Source of the DNA: Sclerurus mexicanus | Lineage: Eukaryota; Chordata; Aves; Passeriformes; Furnariidae | Reading direction: 5' to 3' | Assembly (NCBI GenBank): GCA_013396755.1 | Contig: VWZF01000297.1 | Span: forward strand, 258,870 to 322,869 | DNA length: 64,000 nt | Shown: in pieces, positions 46,110 through 60,400 of the stretch | Numbering within the stretch: position 1 is the first letter of the stretch | Layout of the letters: each line of letters opens with the position of its first letter | The notes under the pieces: model-generated | What the model saw: only the letters and a program-made list of their open reading frames with translations | Database searches by the model: none | Told to the model about the DNA's origin: nothing | Position numbers and translations under genes: made by a program

Positions 46110-49100
46110 TATACCTGCCTTGGGAATCTGTAGAAGAGAAGTCTCCCAACAGCTGTGGACATGGCTTTCTCTGCATAGCTTATATAGTTAGTCCTCTGTG
46201 CAATGACAACCAATCAGTGAAGACTCTGTCTTCCCCAAAGAGGCTTGTCAGTAGCATGCTATTCCCAAAACTGCATATGGACTCCTCCCCCATTTTCCTT
46301 GCACAGCACACATTTCACAGCTTAGACACACTCTCTAGGTATGGTAACAAACTACTAATAAATAATGATTGTACCTCATTTTTCTATCTGCAATGACTCT
46401 ACGTGTATTGTGAACTCAGATGTTCCATCCCAGGCAACATGCAGCTGACAAGCAGGAGTTTGCCATGCCACAGTGACCTGGGTGCGATATCTAGGCTCTT
46501 GTATACATACTTCTCTATACAAAACAGTTGTTGATGTTGTTTGCAGGAATGTTCAAGTGAAATAAGCTTTTCTTGAAAAAGAGAAATAATAAAAAAAAAG
46601 GTGCTCCTTTGCAGTGTAACTGTACCCATACTCAGGTTGTTACGGCTCTGACAGAGTGCTGTCTTTCCTCCCCTTCCCGGCCCCCTTCCAAAATGATTAC
46701 ACTGGTAACACTTGTAAGTACAGCCTTGTTTTCCTTGTCTTGATCCTCATGGGAACTCTCCTGTATCTGTTGCGTGTTGTCCAACCAAAGCAGCAGAACA
46801 AGTTGGGTGACTACTCTGTGACTGATCACCAACCTGCAGTGGGGAAGGCAAACAGTCGAGGCTGGAGCTGGGTGAAGTGGGCACTGCTTGCACAAAATGA
46901 AGGTGCTGTTATCTTTGTGGATCTCTGGTCTGGTCCCGAAACTCTGTTCCAGAAGTGGCAGGTGAAGATGGTCGCTAAATGTGTACATCAGTGCTACCTC
47001 CTAGGTGTCCAAGGCATCTGCCTGGAGATGTGTGTTCTGGGAAAGAGGCTCGGTATGACCTCTCATTTTTCCCACTTGACAGGAAATGTAAGCAACACCA
47101 CCTCCTGACGGCAGGTCCTCCTCCATACTTCTACCTGTTGCTTTTCTTTTGCAAGCATGTCTGTGTGCTCTTTTCTCCCCCTTTTGCCTCAGGAGCTCCA
47201 TTTCATCCTTCTGTCTAGCTCCAGATTTTTAATTCCACCCCTTGCTGCAACCCTTTGTTCCCCCACCTTCCTTCAAACTTGTCCTACACCTCCATTACCA
47301 TTCCGCCTTTTGTTTTCTCAGGTGAGCGGCTGCTTAAGCTGTCCACCTGCTAACTGAGGAGGAGCAGGGATTAAGGAAAGACATGGTCCATGGGAAGCAG
47401 GACCTGGTGCAGCATAGCAGGTTTAGCCCCAAGCAGTGACGGAGAGGGCTGTCAATGTTATTATTGTGTTGGCATGGCAAAGGTAGGAGGGAGGAGGCAG
47501 GGTATGGGGGGGGAAGGGATCTGAAACTTCAACTACCCCTTTGTATTTTCACCTCCTCCAGTTTATCTGGTGCTCTGTGGAATTTATGAACCTCCCCCCT
47601 GCAAAGAGCTGTTGTATTTCAAGTCACAGAGTGCCTTCCAGCTGGGTGATAGACCAGCTAGCTCTTTAACAACCTCAAAGGGCAAAAACTTTCTCCCAGC
47701 AACAGTTTTGGGAAGACTGATTATCTCTCTTTTACAAGTGGGGAAACTCTCAATCCAGTCCAAATCTCCATGGTGGAGCTGAGTGATGGATACAGCATAT
47801 GATTTCTCATGTTATTTTAAGGCTGCTAACAATCCCTTGTCCTTTCTCCTTCTCCATGGTAAGCTGAATATTTGCCTAACTTAGGGAGAATAAGGATATT
47901 GACTCTTGTCATTTGAAGAGGGAGAGAACAGGTAAAGCAGAGGAGAATTGGTCAGCTAGAAAAATACCATCTCAGCAGCAGGAGCTGCCATCTAGGTATT
48001 GTTTTTCAGGTAACCAGGTGAGGGATTTATGGAACTTCAGCCTTATCTGTCTCATTGCTATGGGGTGTTGCAAAGGGGACAAGAAGCATGGTTTGAGAGG
48101 ATGTGCAGCCCATGTGACATACAACTGGAAAACAATAGCTCCCAGAGCAGCTCTTCCGGCAATGAGTTTTACAAATAGAGCAGCCCCTCAGTGAGGCCAC
48201 AGTTCTAGCAAGTATGAGGGGCAGCCCCCCACTCCATCACTTTGTGTCAGTTCACGGTCCCCCTCCCCTCTCCCCCAGACAAGATCCCATGTGGGATGGT
48301 CCCCAGCACAGGGCAGCTCCAGCAGCAAACTCTTTCTGTTCACTGTGGCTTTTCCTGATCAAGGAGCACACAGCTGAAAGGCACAGGGAATTAGAGATAT
48401 GCCCCAGCACTGGAAGTATGTCTTCTGACAGCCCTGGTGGGAGAGACAGATGAGTGCAGAGATGTGGATTTCACAAGCCCTGTACAAGGTTTGAGGCACA
48501 CCCAGCTCTGCAGGATGGAGGTGAGCCCTGAGCACCTGGGGATGTGGCAGGCTGACCACAAGCCCTCTGAGGACATGGGTAAGTGCTGATGCAGTCACCT
48601 GCATGCTAGGTGAAGCACCAGGTGCCCCAGCTCCTGGAGTAGGTGCAAGGATGCAAGGTATCACATGTCTGGTGGCTCCACATCCTTCGTCAGCTCAGCC
48701 AGGAATGAAAGGACAGACCGACCTCAGAAAAGCAGGATGCCTGACAGGTATTGCTTTCTCCAAACACTACCAGCCCAGTCTGCTTTGTTTGGGCACCTGG
48801 AGTGGCTTTACTGCAAGGGGTACAAAATTCAGCTGCACCAGTGCTGCCGTGTGCTCCCTGAGAGCCCTTTCTTACCACAGAGCACCCAAGACACCTTGCA
48901 ACCCTCCCTTTCTCTACCTACACAGCAGCCTGAGGGCCCATCAATCCACCCTTCCTCTCTGCCCAGGCATGTACTGTGCCTTCAGGCTGTAGTAGGTAAC
49001 TGCAAGACTGTTAACATCCTCCTCCCTGTCCTGAGACATAAATGCACAGATGCATTAAAGCCACGGAAAGCTTCCATGCAGTTGAGACCCAGACTGTCTG

Positions 49101-49837
49101 CTTGACAGGAGTGTCCTTCTCTGTGGAGGCATTCCAGATGGGTCAGTCTTCCTCCTGAATGCTAAACTTCAGAGGTCAAGCTGCTACCTGTGAGATTCAG
49201 CTCTTGCTGTTACTTTCCTACACGTGCTCTCTCAGGTTCTCAGTGCCTGAGACAGGGATCCATAAGACCGAAACATTTATTTTTATATTTATAAACTGTG
49301 AAAGACCTGTCTTCAATAATCTCTGATGCAGTGGTACTGACATCCTCTCAGTGGATTTGGAACAGGATAGCTGATGGACTGCACGTTTATTGGATCGATT
49401 TCAGCTTGCCTTCCTTATGGCTCTGTCACGGCTTCTCTGGTTACCACATGTAGATGTGCTGAAACCTAGATCAGTAATGCACACCATGCCTTCTGCTGTT
49501 CGTGCTGGTGGGACAGGGAGAAGGAATGCCACCTGCAAAGGCATTCCTCCTCCACCTCTGCTGCCATAGAGAGGTCACACAAGCCTCAGTGCTGAGACCT
49601 GTAACTCAATCTGTTGACATGACCTTTTTGGTAAATCAAGCTGTGTGTCCCAAGTTTCTAATTCTCCTGCATTATTAATGTTTTGCCCAGGAATTAATAT
49701 GGATTGGGTTCTGCTTATGGGCCTATGTGTGCATTTCAAGTGTAAGCTTATCCAGAATTTAGAGATGACTAAAGGCAGGATTTTGGTTCAATCTTTCTTT
49801 TTTACAAGAGACTCTATGAAGTTATGACACAGTGACA
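46110..49837. other. intergenic, no gene recognised
   Basis: A 150-codon frame at 46656-47108 begins near a hydrophobic run (SLVFLVLILMGTLLYLL) but shows no known domain, and a frame of 118 codons overlaps it on the other strand. It is not called as a gene. No transposon was recognised. Confidence 0.5.
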
Positions 49838-50536
49838 AGGATCCTCATTGAGAGCAGTCCTGTGGAGAAGGACTTAGGGATTCTCATGGATGAAAAGCTG
49901 CACATGGTCTGGCAATGTGCACTCGCAGCCCAGAATACCATCTGCATTCTGGGCTGCTTCTCAAGAAGCGTGGCCAGCAGGTTGAGGGAGGTGATGTTGT
50001 TCCTCAGCTCCACTCTGCTGAGATCCCACCTGGAATTGCCTTCAGCTCCGGGGCCATCAACATAAGAACATGAACCTGTTGGAGTGAGTCCAGAGAAGGG
50101 CCACAAAGATTATCAAAGGACTGGAACACCTCTCCTATGAAGACTGGCTGAGAGAGCTGGGACTGTTCAGCCTCAAGAAGAGAAAGCTCTGTGGACATCT
50201 TATAGGAGCCTTCCAGTACCTAAATGGGCCTACAAGAAAGCTAGAAAGGGACTTTTCATAAGGGCACGTAGTGATAGGACAAGTCAGAATGGCTTTAAAC
50301 TGAAAGAGGGTGGGTTTAGATTAGATATTGGGAAGAAATTATTCACTATGAGAGTGGTGAGGCACTGGAAGAGGTTAGCTAGAGATGTTGTGAGTGCCCC
50401 ATTGCTGGCAGTGTTCAAGGCCAGGCTGGATGGGGGTCTGAGCAACCTGGTCTAGTGGAAGGTAAACCTCTCCATGGCAGGGCACTTGAAACTGATTAAT
50501 CTTTAAGGTCCCTTCCAACCCAAACCATTCTACAAT
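49838..50536 (+). mobile_element. CR1 LINE, 5'-truncated copy with ORF2 end and 3' UTR
   Basis: This is the longest CR1 copy in the window (about 0.7 kb). The first part encodes the C-terminal end of ORF2 downstream of the reverse transcriptase palm: SSPVEKDLGILMDEKLHM, then QCALAAQNTICILGCFSRS and SREV-like REVMLFLSSTLLRSHLE. The frame then breaks. The familiar gccacaaagattatcaaagg, ctatgaagactggctgagag and ggtttagattagatattggg segments follow, and it ends ttccaacccaaaccattcta. It lacks the full octamer tail. Mutations interrupt the frame, so it is inactive. Confidence 0.92.
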
Positions 50537-53500
50537 AGACAGATGGGACCCATGTTTCAGTTTTGTTTCTATTCCCTCAACAGGGATATTATTCACTTAG
50601 GGTCACAGGGAATTTTATGCTGGGGTCAGAGTTCAGACTAAGTTTGCACTATATCAGGTTAAAGGCTTGGAGAGGTTAGCAAAAATTTTAAGGGAAAGCA
50701 CCAAGCTGGGCAGAGGGCTCAGAAAACATGACCTCTGAGGAAGATGTGATAGACTCCAGCGTGTTTTTCTCTAGACAAAACAACTAGGGTGATACCAGAA
50801 AACCTGCCCTTTTGTAAAAGTTTTGATGCATTATTCTCCGTGTCCACAGAGGCAAGGCAGGCCTGGCTTGATTTACAATAAGGATGATTTATGGTAGACA
50901 TAGGGACAATACTTTCAACTTTTTAAGGACTGCTAGTCTTCCAGTAAGTACCCACAGACTCTGCTGCTGGGCTACCACACACCAGTCCTTAAAACTCAGT
51001 TTGGGAAGGATGAGGTATCCTTAATCCTGTCTCAGAGCAACTGATGTCTTAGATCACCATGAGCTAATTGGTGATGCAATTGGGTACAGCCCTTGAGCTT
51101 TTTCCTTGGAAAAAGGCTTTTGGGGAATGCATTCAATCAGCATTTTCTTCATGCAGCTGGGTGGGACTGGGTGAAAAGAGCCAGAGATCTCCCAGCTAAG
51201 CCATGGGAGAAGTGTAGGACAAAATGTGGAGGGCACCTTGTATATAAGTGCATGGTGCAGTGGGAAACCAGTCATTTAGGATGTAGCTGGAGTTTCCTAG
51301 GCTCCGTGATGAATCCTCACCAATTAGTACATGGTGTTTTAGACTTAAGTATGGCTAAAAGTGGGGCGATGTCTATGCAGTGAAGTTTACAGATTGGTCT
51401 CCTTCATGGTTCAGCTCTAAACCCTGCCTTTTGGACCAAACTTTTCTTTCTCTTTCAGACTTAAGAATAGAAATCTAGTCTTGCAATCGGACTGGTGTAA
51501 AGGTCTAGTAAGAGTGAGTAACAGCTACAAAGTGCTAAGCACAACATTAGGTACTTGGATTACCTTTTTTTATTACACTGCAATATTCCTTCAAGGCATT
51601 CCCTTTTATAGTGGTAATAACCCAGTTCATATTCATTAACTTAAATGGACTGACAGCAAGGAGCTTGGCTTTCCTGCCCCAACCACATCAAACAAACAAA
51701 AACTAATCCTGCATCAACAGAGACACAAACACTACTTGACAGCAGGAACCAGTGGTGTAACCTGCATCCACTTGCATGATTTTTTCCACCACAGCCTTCT
51801 TTGACCATTACATTTGCTAATGGCATTGCATCTGCATCTGCGCTGATCCTGAGTAGAGGAAACGAGGCTCCACATGGCACAACAGCAGGAGATGGAGTAC
51901 CAGTTATGGCCAGGTCCCTCTGCACGCCTGAAGACCTTCAGATGCAGAAATGGAGCTGACATTTTTCCACTGTGCTCCAGCTTGCCACACCTGCCTCATG
52001 GCACCCTTCCTAGAGCCCCCTATCTGATCACACACCCATTGTTGTGCTGTGATATTTTTTTTCCTTGCCATAATATAAGCTGATTTGAGGATTGCTAGGT
52101 GTCCACAGATCATGAAGGCACCTGTGTTTTGCTATCGAGGACTCTGGAAGCACTGCTAGAACCTAGCTGACCCCTCCACTACTGCCTGTGTTGGCAATAT
52201 TGACAAAAGTATTTCCAAAACTCAAATGCAGAGCAGACTCCCTCACTGGAAGAGCAATAAATAAATCTTCTCTTCAAATCAAACTTATTTTTTCTCCCCC
52301 CCCCTCCCTACTTCTCAGGGGCTTATGCCCTTTTATCACCCTGTCTGTTCTCTGTGTCCTGGGAGAGGCATAAACCCCAGCATGACAAATCCATCTTTCT
52401 TAGGGTGGAAGCTCTCCGAAAAGCCTCAGCATACTGATGAAATCCAGTACCTCAGAGAACCACCCACCCCACCTCACTCATGCTAAAACCATTTCTCAAA
52501 AGATCACATAAAACAATCTGTTACGCAACTCTCAGAACATCAAATAACCCCCTTATTTATAGTATATACACTTGCAACAATAAATCTCCCTTCTGAACTG
52601 CATTGGTCAATATAGATTTAAAAGGCTTTTCCCCTTTCAGTCAACATCTCAATTTGTTGTTTAAGCGTTCAGTGCTTTGGCTTGAGAGGAGCTGATCTCG
52701 TGACTTCCTGTAGGACTAGGTGATTAGGTTTGCAAAAACTTCTGTTTCCTCCACTGCGGTTCTCTGGAAGATGGTGATACCACTACGATTTTATAATGCC
52801 ATCTTCTCGCTCCACCTACATCAGGAAGCCTGTGTTTTGAGTTTGGAAGAATACCTGGGAAATGTTGCCCCAAAAATTAAGGAAGAGGGAAAAGAATATT
52901 TCTTCAAGCCGTTAAACAGGATTTAAAAGTATCTGTAAAATTTGAGAGGTTCTTTCTGCAATAGTTCCAGATGATAAAGCATCAACCATTTGCAAGCAGC
53001 CCCCTCCATGGCCACCACAGCTCCTTTGGTCAGTCAGCAGAAATAATGCCTTTTCGCCAGTGCCCTGGGCACTAAGCCAACCCCCAGAAGTCACGTATTT
53101 CTCTAGGCTCCCTCCAAAATGGCCCAGAGAGCCAGACGAGCTCAGGCTGGGTGGCAGGTCCTGGGCAGGCTTGAGCCACCCCAGTCCTACCAGTCAGCAG
53201 CATGTCACCAGCGCTCTGAGCCTATCCAAGGGCCACCACAGCTGATCAGCTCAGGAGGGGAGCCCCCTAAGCCCTCTACCCCATTCACCTGCTGGCCAGA
53301 TTGGTAGTTTTGGCTTCTCCACTACCCAGCTTGTTTCAGCCCCCTGTTATTTCAACTAGGGAAGAGGCAACACCCTCCAGTTCTTCCCCAGTCTTTCCCG
53401 TCTCTTCTCTTCATTGCTGATTACTTCCTCAGGGCAAGGAAATACTTTCTTTTACAGGTTGGTACAATACTTAGGGAATTATTTGCATACTTTTATGGGC

Positions 53501-54441
53501 GGTTCATGCCCTTGCCTGGAGATTCAGGAAAAGAGGATCGCATGGGTGTGACGTGCATTGGTTCTTCAGAACATACCTTGGGGAGGCTGTATGGTGAGTT
53601 AGTTAGGCAATGCCCTTGGAGACGTTTGTGTACACACTGTAAGGGTAATACGTTTCAAAGAATGAAGACAAGGCTGCTGGTGTTTGTTACTGTTGTCTTC
53701 CTATGCATCAGGGCATAAGTAAGGGAGAGGAAGCTTCCTGTGTTTATGTAGGAACTGGAAGCTTTCTCATCTGTCCATTGGGATAGACTGGAGATGACTC
53801 AGGCTGTTTTCCTCACCACCTCATTGCAATATATGTATATGTCTATGTATTTGCTTCACTGATGTCTTAGTCTTAAAATTTCCAGGTGTATGTATTTCAG
53901 AAGAGCTATCCAAGCAAATCTTCCTGGTGAGAGTACTGTTTTTGCTGTCACAAGAGAGTTCTGTTGGTTTAACTGATTTTGATAAGTGAAACAAAAATTA
54001 CTATACATTGGCAAAAAGACTTATAAGTGGATTCAACTGCATTGCACTAAGGTTCTTGTCATTATGGAAATTTCAACTTCTCTGCCAAAAACAAAAAATT
54101 GAAGGCAAAAAAAAAAAATGTTCTTTAATAATATTGCTATTCTGGCACAAAAAAGACTTTCACAGACATGCTTTAAAATTAATTTTCCCAGGTATTCACT
54201 GAACTCATGATTAGCCTCTCCCCACTAAACACTTTCAATTTAGCTAGAGAGCAGGCTTGAAACAAGCTAGTGCATACAGCAGTCCTTCTGAACATTTATA
54301 TATATATGGGAACATGATCTGAACTCTGACACTGAGCACTCAAATCAAAATAAAATCCTCAGGCTCTTTCGAACTGAGAAAATTCACCTTTGGAAATGCT
54401 GGTTTGGGGTTTGGGTGGGGAGTTGGGGGGGTATTTTCCTC

Positions 54442-54470
54442 TTTTTTTTTCTTTTTTTTTTTTTTTTTTT
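54442..54470. repeat. poly(T) tract
   Basis: T9, one C, then T19, preceded by a G-rich stretch (gggtggggagttgggggggt). No retrocopy was recognised next to it. Confidence 0.9.
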
Positions 54471-57400
54471 GTCTATTTTATCTGCAACAGAGGAATCTTC
54501 TGGATTTGAGCATTAGATCAGAACATCTTGAGGCTTAAGAGTGGATCTCAATTATCCAGCCCAGGTCTATCAACTAACCATAATGGGCTCTCTGCATCGT
54601 TTGTTGAGGACATGCCCATGCAGACAATAGCTATGTGCTGGCAAGCCAAGGTCTAAATGTATCTAAACACCATATAATCATTAAAAAAAACACACTGGGG
54701 GATAGGGATCTGGGTTGCTGTATTGCATGTACTTGGCTAATACCTGTGCACTGTACAGAGTAAAGTCACTGGAGGAGCAAAGCACATTCTCCTGGGACAT
54801 GCTATTCCTCAGAGCTGCTCCCCTGGTTTGGCGTCTCCAGTCTCCACTGTAATTGCTTCTTGGAGTGCTAGATGTAAATGCTATGGCCCCAGGGAATGTT
54901 GCTTTTTCAGCAGCCTGTGGGAAAGAACAAAGAGGACAACAAGAGAGCGCCCTGGAGCAAAGCACAGAGCTAGACATCTCGTTCCTCATCAGGGGAAAAC
55001 CCAAGCTCTACAACTCAGCAGATTTACCACAATTTCAGGTGCTGTTAATCCAGCCTTACAGTCCTGGTATGTGTATATGTTGCATGAAAATAAATCTGCC
55101 GTTGCCCAAAAGCAGCCAGTGCCAGAAGGACATTGAAAAGAACCATCAACATTCCGGTGAAGAGCTGATAACCACCTTAACAGAGGCTGGGCTTTCAGGT
55201 TTGCCTGGAACTGTTCAATCCCAAACAGAATATGGGCAGAGCTTTGCCATGAACTTTCCAAGGAGCTGAGGCAAGACAAGTTTTTCTGCAATTCACTGCC
55301 CCTAAGTTTAGCTTATTGAAAAGTTTAGGTCTTTGAACAGAACCAAAATTAGTGAAGAAACACTGGGTCTTCTGACACCTCACTCTAGGATCACTTGCAG
55401 ATGTCAGTAGAATGAGTTGCTCTTTGAAGAGGTGCTCTCTAGTGAGTACGAAAACAGCACAAATCCCACCCTGGCTTCTTTGTGCTGGTTCTTTCTCCCT
55501 CCAGTACAATGTAGATAATGACACTACGAAGCTTAGTATGGCACTACAGCTGGAGAGTCAGTTTGCCGGCTGGGTAAATCCAGAAGTGGCTAACACAGTG
55601 CATCAAAGCAGCTATGAGAGCACAAGTGAGCTCTCAGAAGGGCACACCATGTGCCATGGGAACTGATGCACATGATCTTCCCCAGCAATAACTTGTTCCT
55701 GTGCTCATGGTGTGTGCCCCTATCAGCTGCCAGCTTGTACTTTTGCTAATTTGATTAAACACAGGACCACTTTTCCTTAATCTGGGTGTAATCCCTCAGA
55801 CAGAGCTATTACTGCCTCTGGACCACGTACAACGCTTTTATCTAGGGCAGCCAGAAGAGTGTGACAGCTGCATGATAGTCTGTCTGCCTGGTACAATGGG
55901 TGGCCCCCAGTCAGAAACAAAGGACCTGCCACCCTGTTCACCTTAGCTGCATAGAGGGACCGCTGAGATGCCTTGCTGGTACAGGAGAGTGCCTGGGGCA
56001 GCCTGAAAGTTTTAACTCAAAAGCACATTTGAATAGATAACTTGGAGTGGCCTTCTGGACATCTCAGCACAGGGCTGTAAATCCCCTCAGCCTGCAAAAT
56101 CCCAGGGTCAGAGAGGGTGGAAGAAGAAATGGAGCAACATCCTCCCCAGAGCTTGTCCTTGGCAGCTGGCTCTGCCCTGCCAACAAGGACTATGTGACGT
56201 GCACTCCAAGAGGAGATAATGCAGGTCCTTCCCTGGTTTTAGTCTGAGCCACCGCTGCTCTGCACTAACTTTTGGGAAGGTGATGAGCTCCCTGCTCTGC
56301 TCTCCAGTCAGACTAAGGCTATGCTCACCTTATGGTCATGATGGGGTGTTGGGCAGTGTCCAGACATGCTCCTGTGAGTATGGCATATGCCAGTGCCCAT
56401 TGCCCATTCAAGCCCTTTGTTTGCAACATGTGCTGAAGCTGATTAAAGTACAAGATCCTCTGTGTCCTCTGCTCTTTACGCAGAGTAAGCAACAATACAG
56501 ACAACACTTGCTAGGACTTTGCTCTAATCTTCACGGATCTAGTGAACTTCACCCATAGGAGAGGTGAAAATGCAGGTTTATGCAGGTTCTTTCTGAAACT
56601 ACATCTTGTCCTTCCCATTTCAGTAAGCAACCATCCTGGCTTATTTAAAATATAAAGCAAACATATATGCATTTGTGTGAAACTACTGGAAAAATTCTCT
56701 GGGCTAACACTTGTCCTTGTGGACACTAAAAATTCCAAGTAACACCAGTGACAGAGAGGGTTAGGTGGAGCTCTGGTAACAAAGGACAGAATGGATTTCT
56801 AAGTATTTGCTTTTAAGTAGATACTATACCTCTTCACCACACAGAGGAACCCTTCTCAAGATCTCAATTACCGCTAGTCAAGGCTGTTTTTTTTTTTAAG
56901 GTCTCTTGTTTAGAACCATATAGGCACAATAGTTTTAAAATTATATTTTTGTAAAAGCCAGCAACCTTGTCAACTATGTCTGTCATCTGAGTTCTCTTTC
57001 TCATTCTCTTCTTGTAATTAATTTTCTTACTTTTTCCATAGGGTAATATTACAGAGTGTTGATAAACAGCTCTTTTCTTTTGGCCCAGAACTGTGATCAG
57101 TGCAAACAGGTAGGTTTCAAAAACCTTGAAGAGAAAGATTTTCTGCAAACAGGACTTGTTACCAAATTAAAATTTTGTTGCAGATAATTAAGACTTGAAG
57201 CAAAAATCTATAGCTGGTCAGTGCTTTGCTTGCTCATGCCTATTTGAGTTGCTCTGGGCAGTAAACACTGGGAATATAACACATCCTTGGGCTACAGCCC
57301 ATCTTCACAGAAAATTTTGCTGCTGAATATGCACTTCTTAATAAGGGTAACTGCTAATCTCAAGACTGTAATGATATTGATGCACTCATGCCATGGATTG

Positions 57401-60400
57401 CAACCCACTGTTCTGGCAATTCTCTTGTTTTATTTTCCCACCACAAGAACTGGAATGAATTGTATTTGTTGGTGGTGTATTTTTGCTGGCTTTCCATCTC
57501 AGGCAGTGGAAGATTTTATGGAGCTATCTTGTCTGTTTCAAAACCTTTTTATAATCATCCTTTTTCCCGGCAGTTACATTGTCCTGAAATAGCCTTGCAT
57601 ATAAACATCAATCATGCCTATGTGCTTCGTGTTTCCCCGGGTACAAAACTCTCTCTGCAAACACAGTTTAAGAAAACTACAGTGAGCTGTACCTTCTGGC
57701 CACCAGCTTGACTGGCTTTGGCTGGTGTAGGTGACATCCTTGCTCTTTCCTAGACTTCCTGTGCATCTCAGCTAAGGTGACAAGCAATTTATCTGCATGT
57801 GAACTCCAGAAGTCAGGAGTACTTCTGAGCATCAGAGGTTACAACCATACTCAGAGTGTCCCAAATCCAGACTGGGGTGAAACTTGGGTGTTTCATAGCC
57901 CATTCCTGAGCTCTATCACTTCTGCAGGACCCCAGGGGCATCCTACTTGAGGCCCTATCTCTATGCCTCAGGAAGACAAGAGCATTTCCTTACTAATTCC
58001 AGGTGGGCAGGGTGCTTTTCCTAACAGCTCTGAAGCACTTGGCCATTATAAGGTATAGAGGAACTATGCCTGATTACCAGCAAATTGGGGGGCTTCTGTC
58101 TCCCATGCTGTGGTGGCAATGCTGTTTGTGAGGATCTAGTGTGAGAGCAGATCTCCAAACAAAAGACTCCAAGGAAAAAAAATGGGGGATGCTTTTTGCA
58201 TGTTTGTTTCAAGTGGGACTGGTTCTCCAACCTGTTTCACAGTGTTTGTCCATAGCACTTCAGCCTACATAGCTGCGTGGAGAGATGGGAAGTTCCAGGG
58301 CAGCAAAAAGAAAGAACAGGGAATTATGGTGGTGAGGCAAAGCTTTTGCACTCCTAGGGTTGATGGATGTTTTGGGACATCCATGCACAGTTTCAGACTT
58401 ATGAATTATGAGATTATCCTCTCTTTTTCCTGAGACATGTACCTGGGGGAAACAGCTTTTCTCATTTTGGTTTCCCCCTTACCATATGCTGCTTTTTAAA
58501 CAATTACACAGAGGTGCTAATAAAATGTCTGCTCTGTAGTGTTTGCCTTATCACAATACCTGGCTTTGTACCTTTCTGCAAAAATCTTCATTGGGGCTGG
58601 ATTACTCCAAAAATGAACCTGTACAATGATTGTCTCCATTTCAGAGGCCACTGCTTTCAACTTTTTCTCTATTATCCTGAGACTCCATAGAAGAATTTCA
58701 ATGATTTAGGTAAAAAAAAATACAAAAAATAAATTGTTCAGCAACCAGCGCCTTCCCAGAGCTCAAGCAATGGCATGACAGTTTGATAACCAGCTGAAAA
58801 ATGTGTCTGGTGGACGACCCAGAGTGAGAGTCTGGGCCTTGGGAAGAGAGTGCTAATCCATAACGTATTACTGTGCACAGCACTTGCCAAGAGAGCCCAC
58901 GCAGTGAGGTAAAGTTGCACCATGCTCTCTCCTTCCTTGAATAAAAAGTGCCTTCTCTAATGAGAAGCAAGTCCCTGATTCAGCAAAGCACTTAAGTGTT
59001 TTGATGAACAAGGGCCAAACTGAACATCTTGTGCAGAACTCAGTTGTCTAGTGAACAATATCAAATATTTTATTGATGGATGCAGACTTAAATGAAAATT
59101 AAAGACGTGGCTATTTAAGACCTTAGGTGCCCAAACTCATATTGTTCATTTTTTATTGTATTAAAGTAATCATTTGTACGGGAACAGAAGCAACCACCTC
59201 CAGAAAATCCATCCCTGTCATGCTGGGAAGAATATTCTCAGTCCTCCCCCAGAACCCTGTCAATTTGATGGCTTATGCAGCTTGCTTTGAAACTGGCCAC
59301 ATTCAAGCTATTTCAGATCAACAGGTTCCAGCCATATCTTTCCTTTTCCTACCAGGAACACGCAGCTTTAGTACTCCTATCGGCTGCATAAGGAATGGGG
59401 AAGTGAGGCACGGCCTCATGTAGGCCAAGTCAGATATGAGAAGGTCTTAACATTCTGCCACCACCCTTATTGGCCATCAGTCAACAGAGAGGGCACTGAG
59501 TTCTGTGCTGACCTCGGTCTCTGAGGTTCCAGCCAGCAAGGGTCCCTGTCAGCCTGCTCTCCTCTCTCCAACATCCCCGGATGCCCTGCTAAAGGAGTCT
59601 CTCCAGCTCACAGAACATCAGTCTTGGAAAAAGAAGCATTATGGCAGGTGAACACAAACCTCAGCCTGTCAAAGCTGTCTCCCTCTCATTCCTTGTGCAG
59701 CATTTCACCTGAAATGCTGGACGCAGCACTTTGCTGTAACTGAAGGCTGCACCACAGTGTATGCAGACAGGTGGAAAGAGCAGAAGTTGGACTTCGGCAT
59801 GTCCTGACTTTCCTAGGGGTGTTTCTCTTTGGAAACATCTTTCTAATAAAAATTTTCAGTGGAAAGTTATCAATGCCTTTTGTATGTTTGAAAATGTATC
59901 TGTAGCATAGTAAAATGCCAAACAGAGCTGTTTCTAATATGGGAACACATACTTTATTTTTATTCCTCCTTGTCCACCCTAGAGCAAAACTCTTCAACTC
60001 CCTTTTACTTATCAACAATACACCCACTTATCCTCTCAGTTAGGTAGAAAACAGTTCAAGTAGGGATTAAAAAAAAAAATCTGTCATTTTTCACCAGCTT
60101 GTATATACTTAGATGCAACCACCTCCCTGCCATGGAATACAGGCAGATGCAAATGGAAGGAAAATTTAGGGGAAAAAAAAGTACATGCAGGCATTTTTGG
60201 CTAAACGTTATGGTCTCTTAGATTTATTCCCATACAGTTTCTAGTGCTCAAGTGATTTCCAGAGCAGGCATAAGTTACATGGCACTCAGTTTATCTGCTC
60301 TGGAATGGCAAAGTGCACACACAGATATACACTGTGGTTCCAGGGAGTCTAGGGATTTCAAAGCTGCTTTATCTCCCAGATAACTCACTGGCCAAGAAAG

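Noticed and set aside
49838..50065. 77-codon frame considered as a host gene
   Set aside because: It is the decayed C-terminal part of CR1 ORF2, directly continuous with a CR1 3' end.
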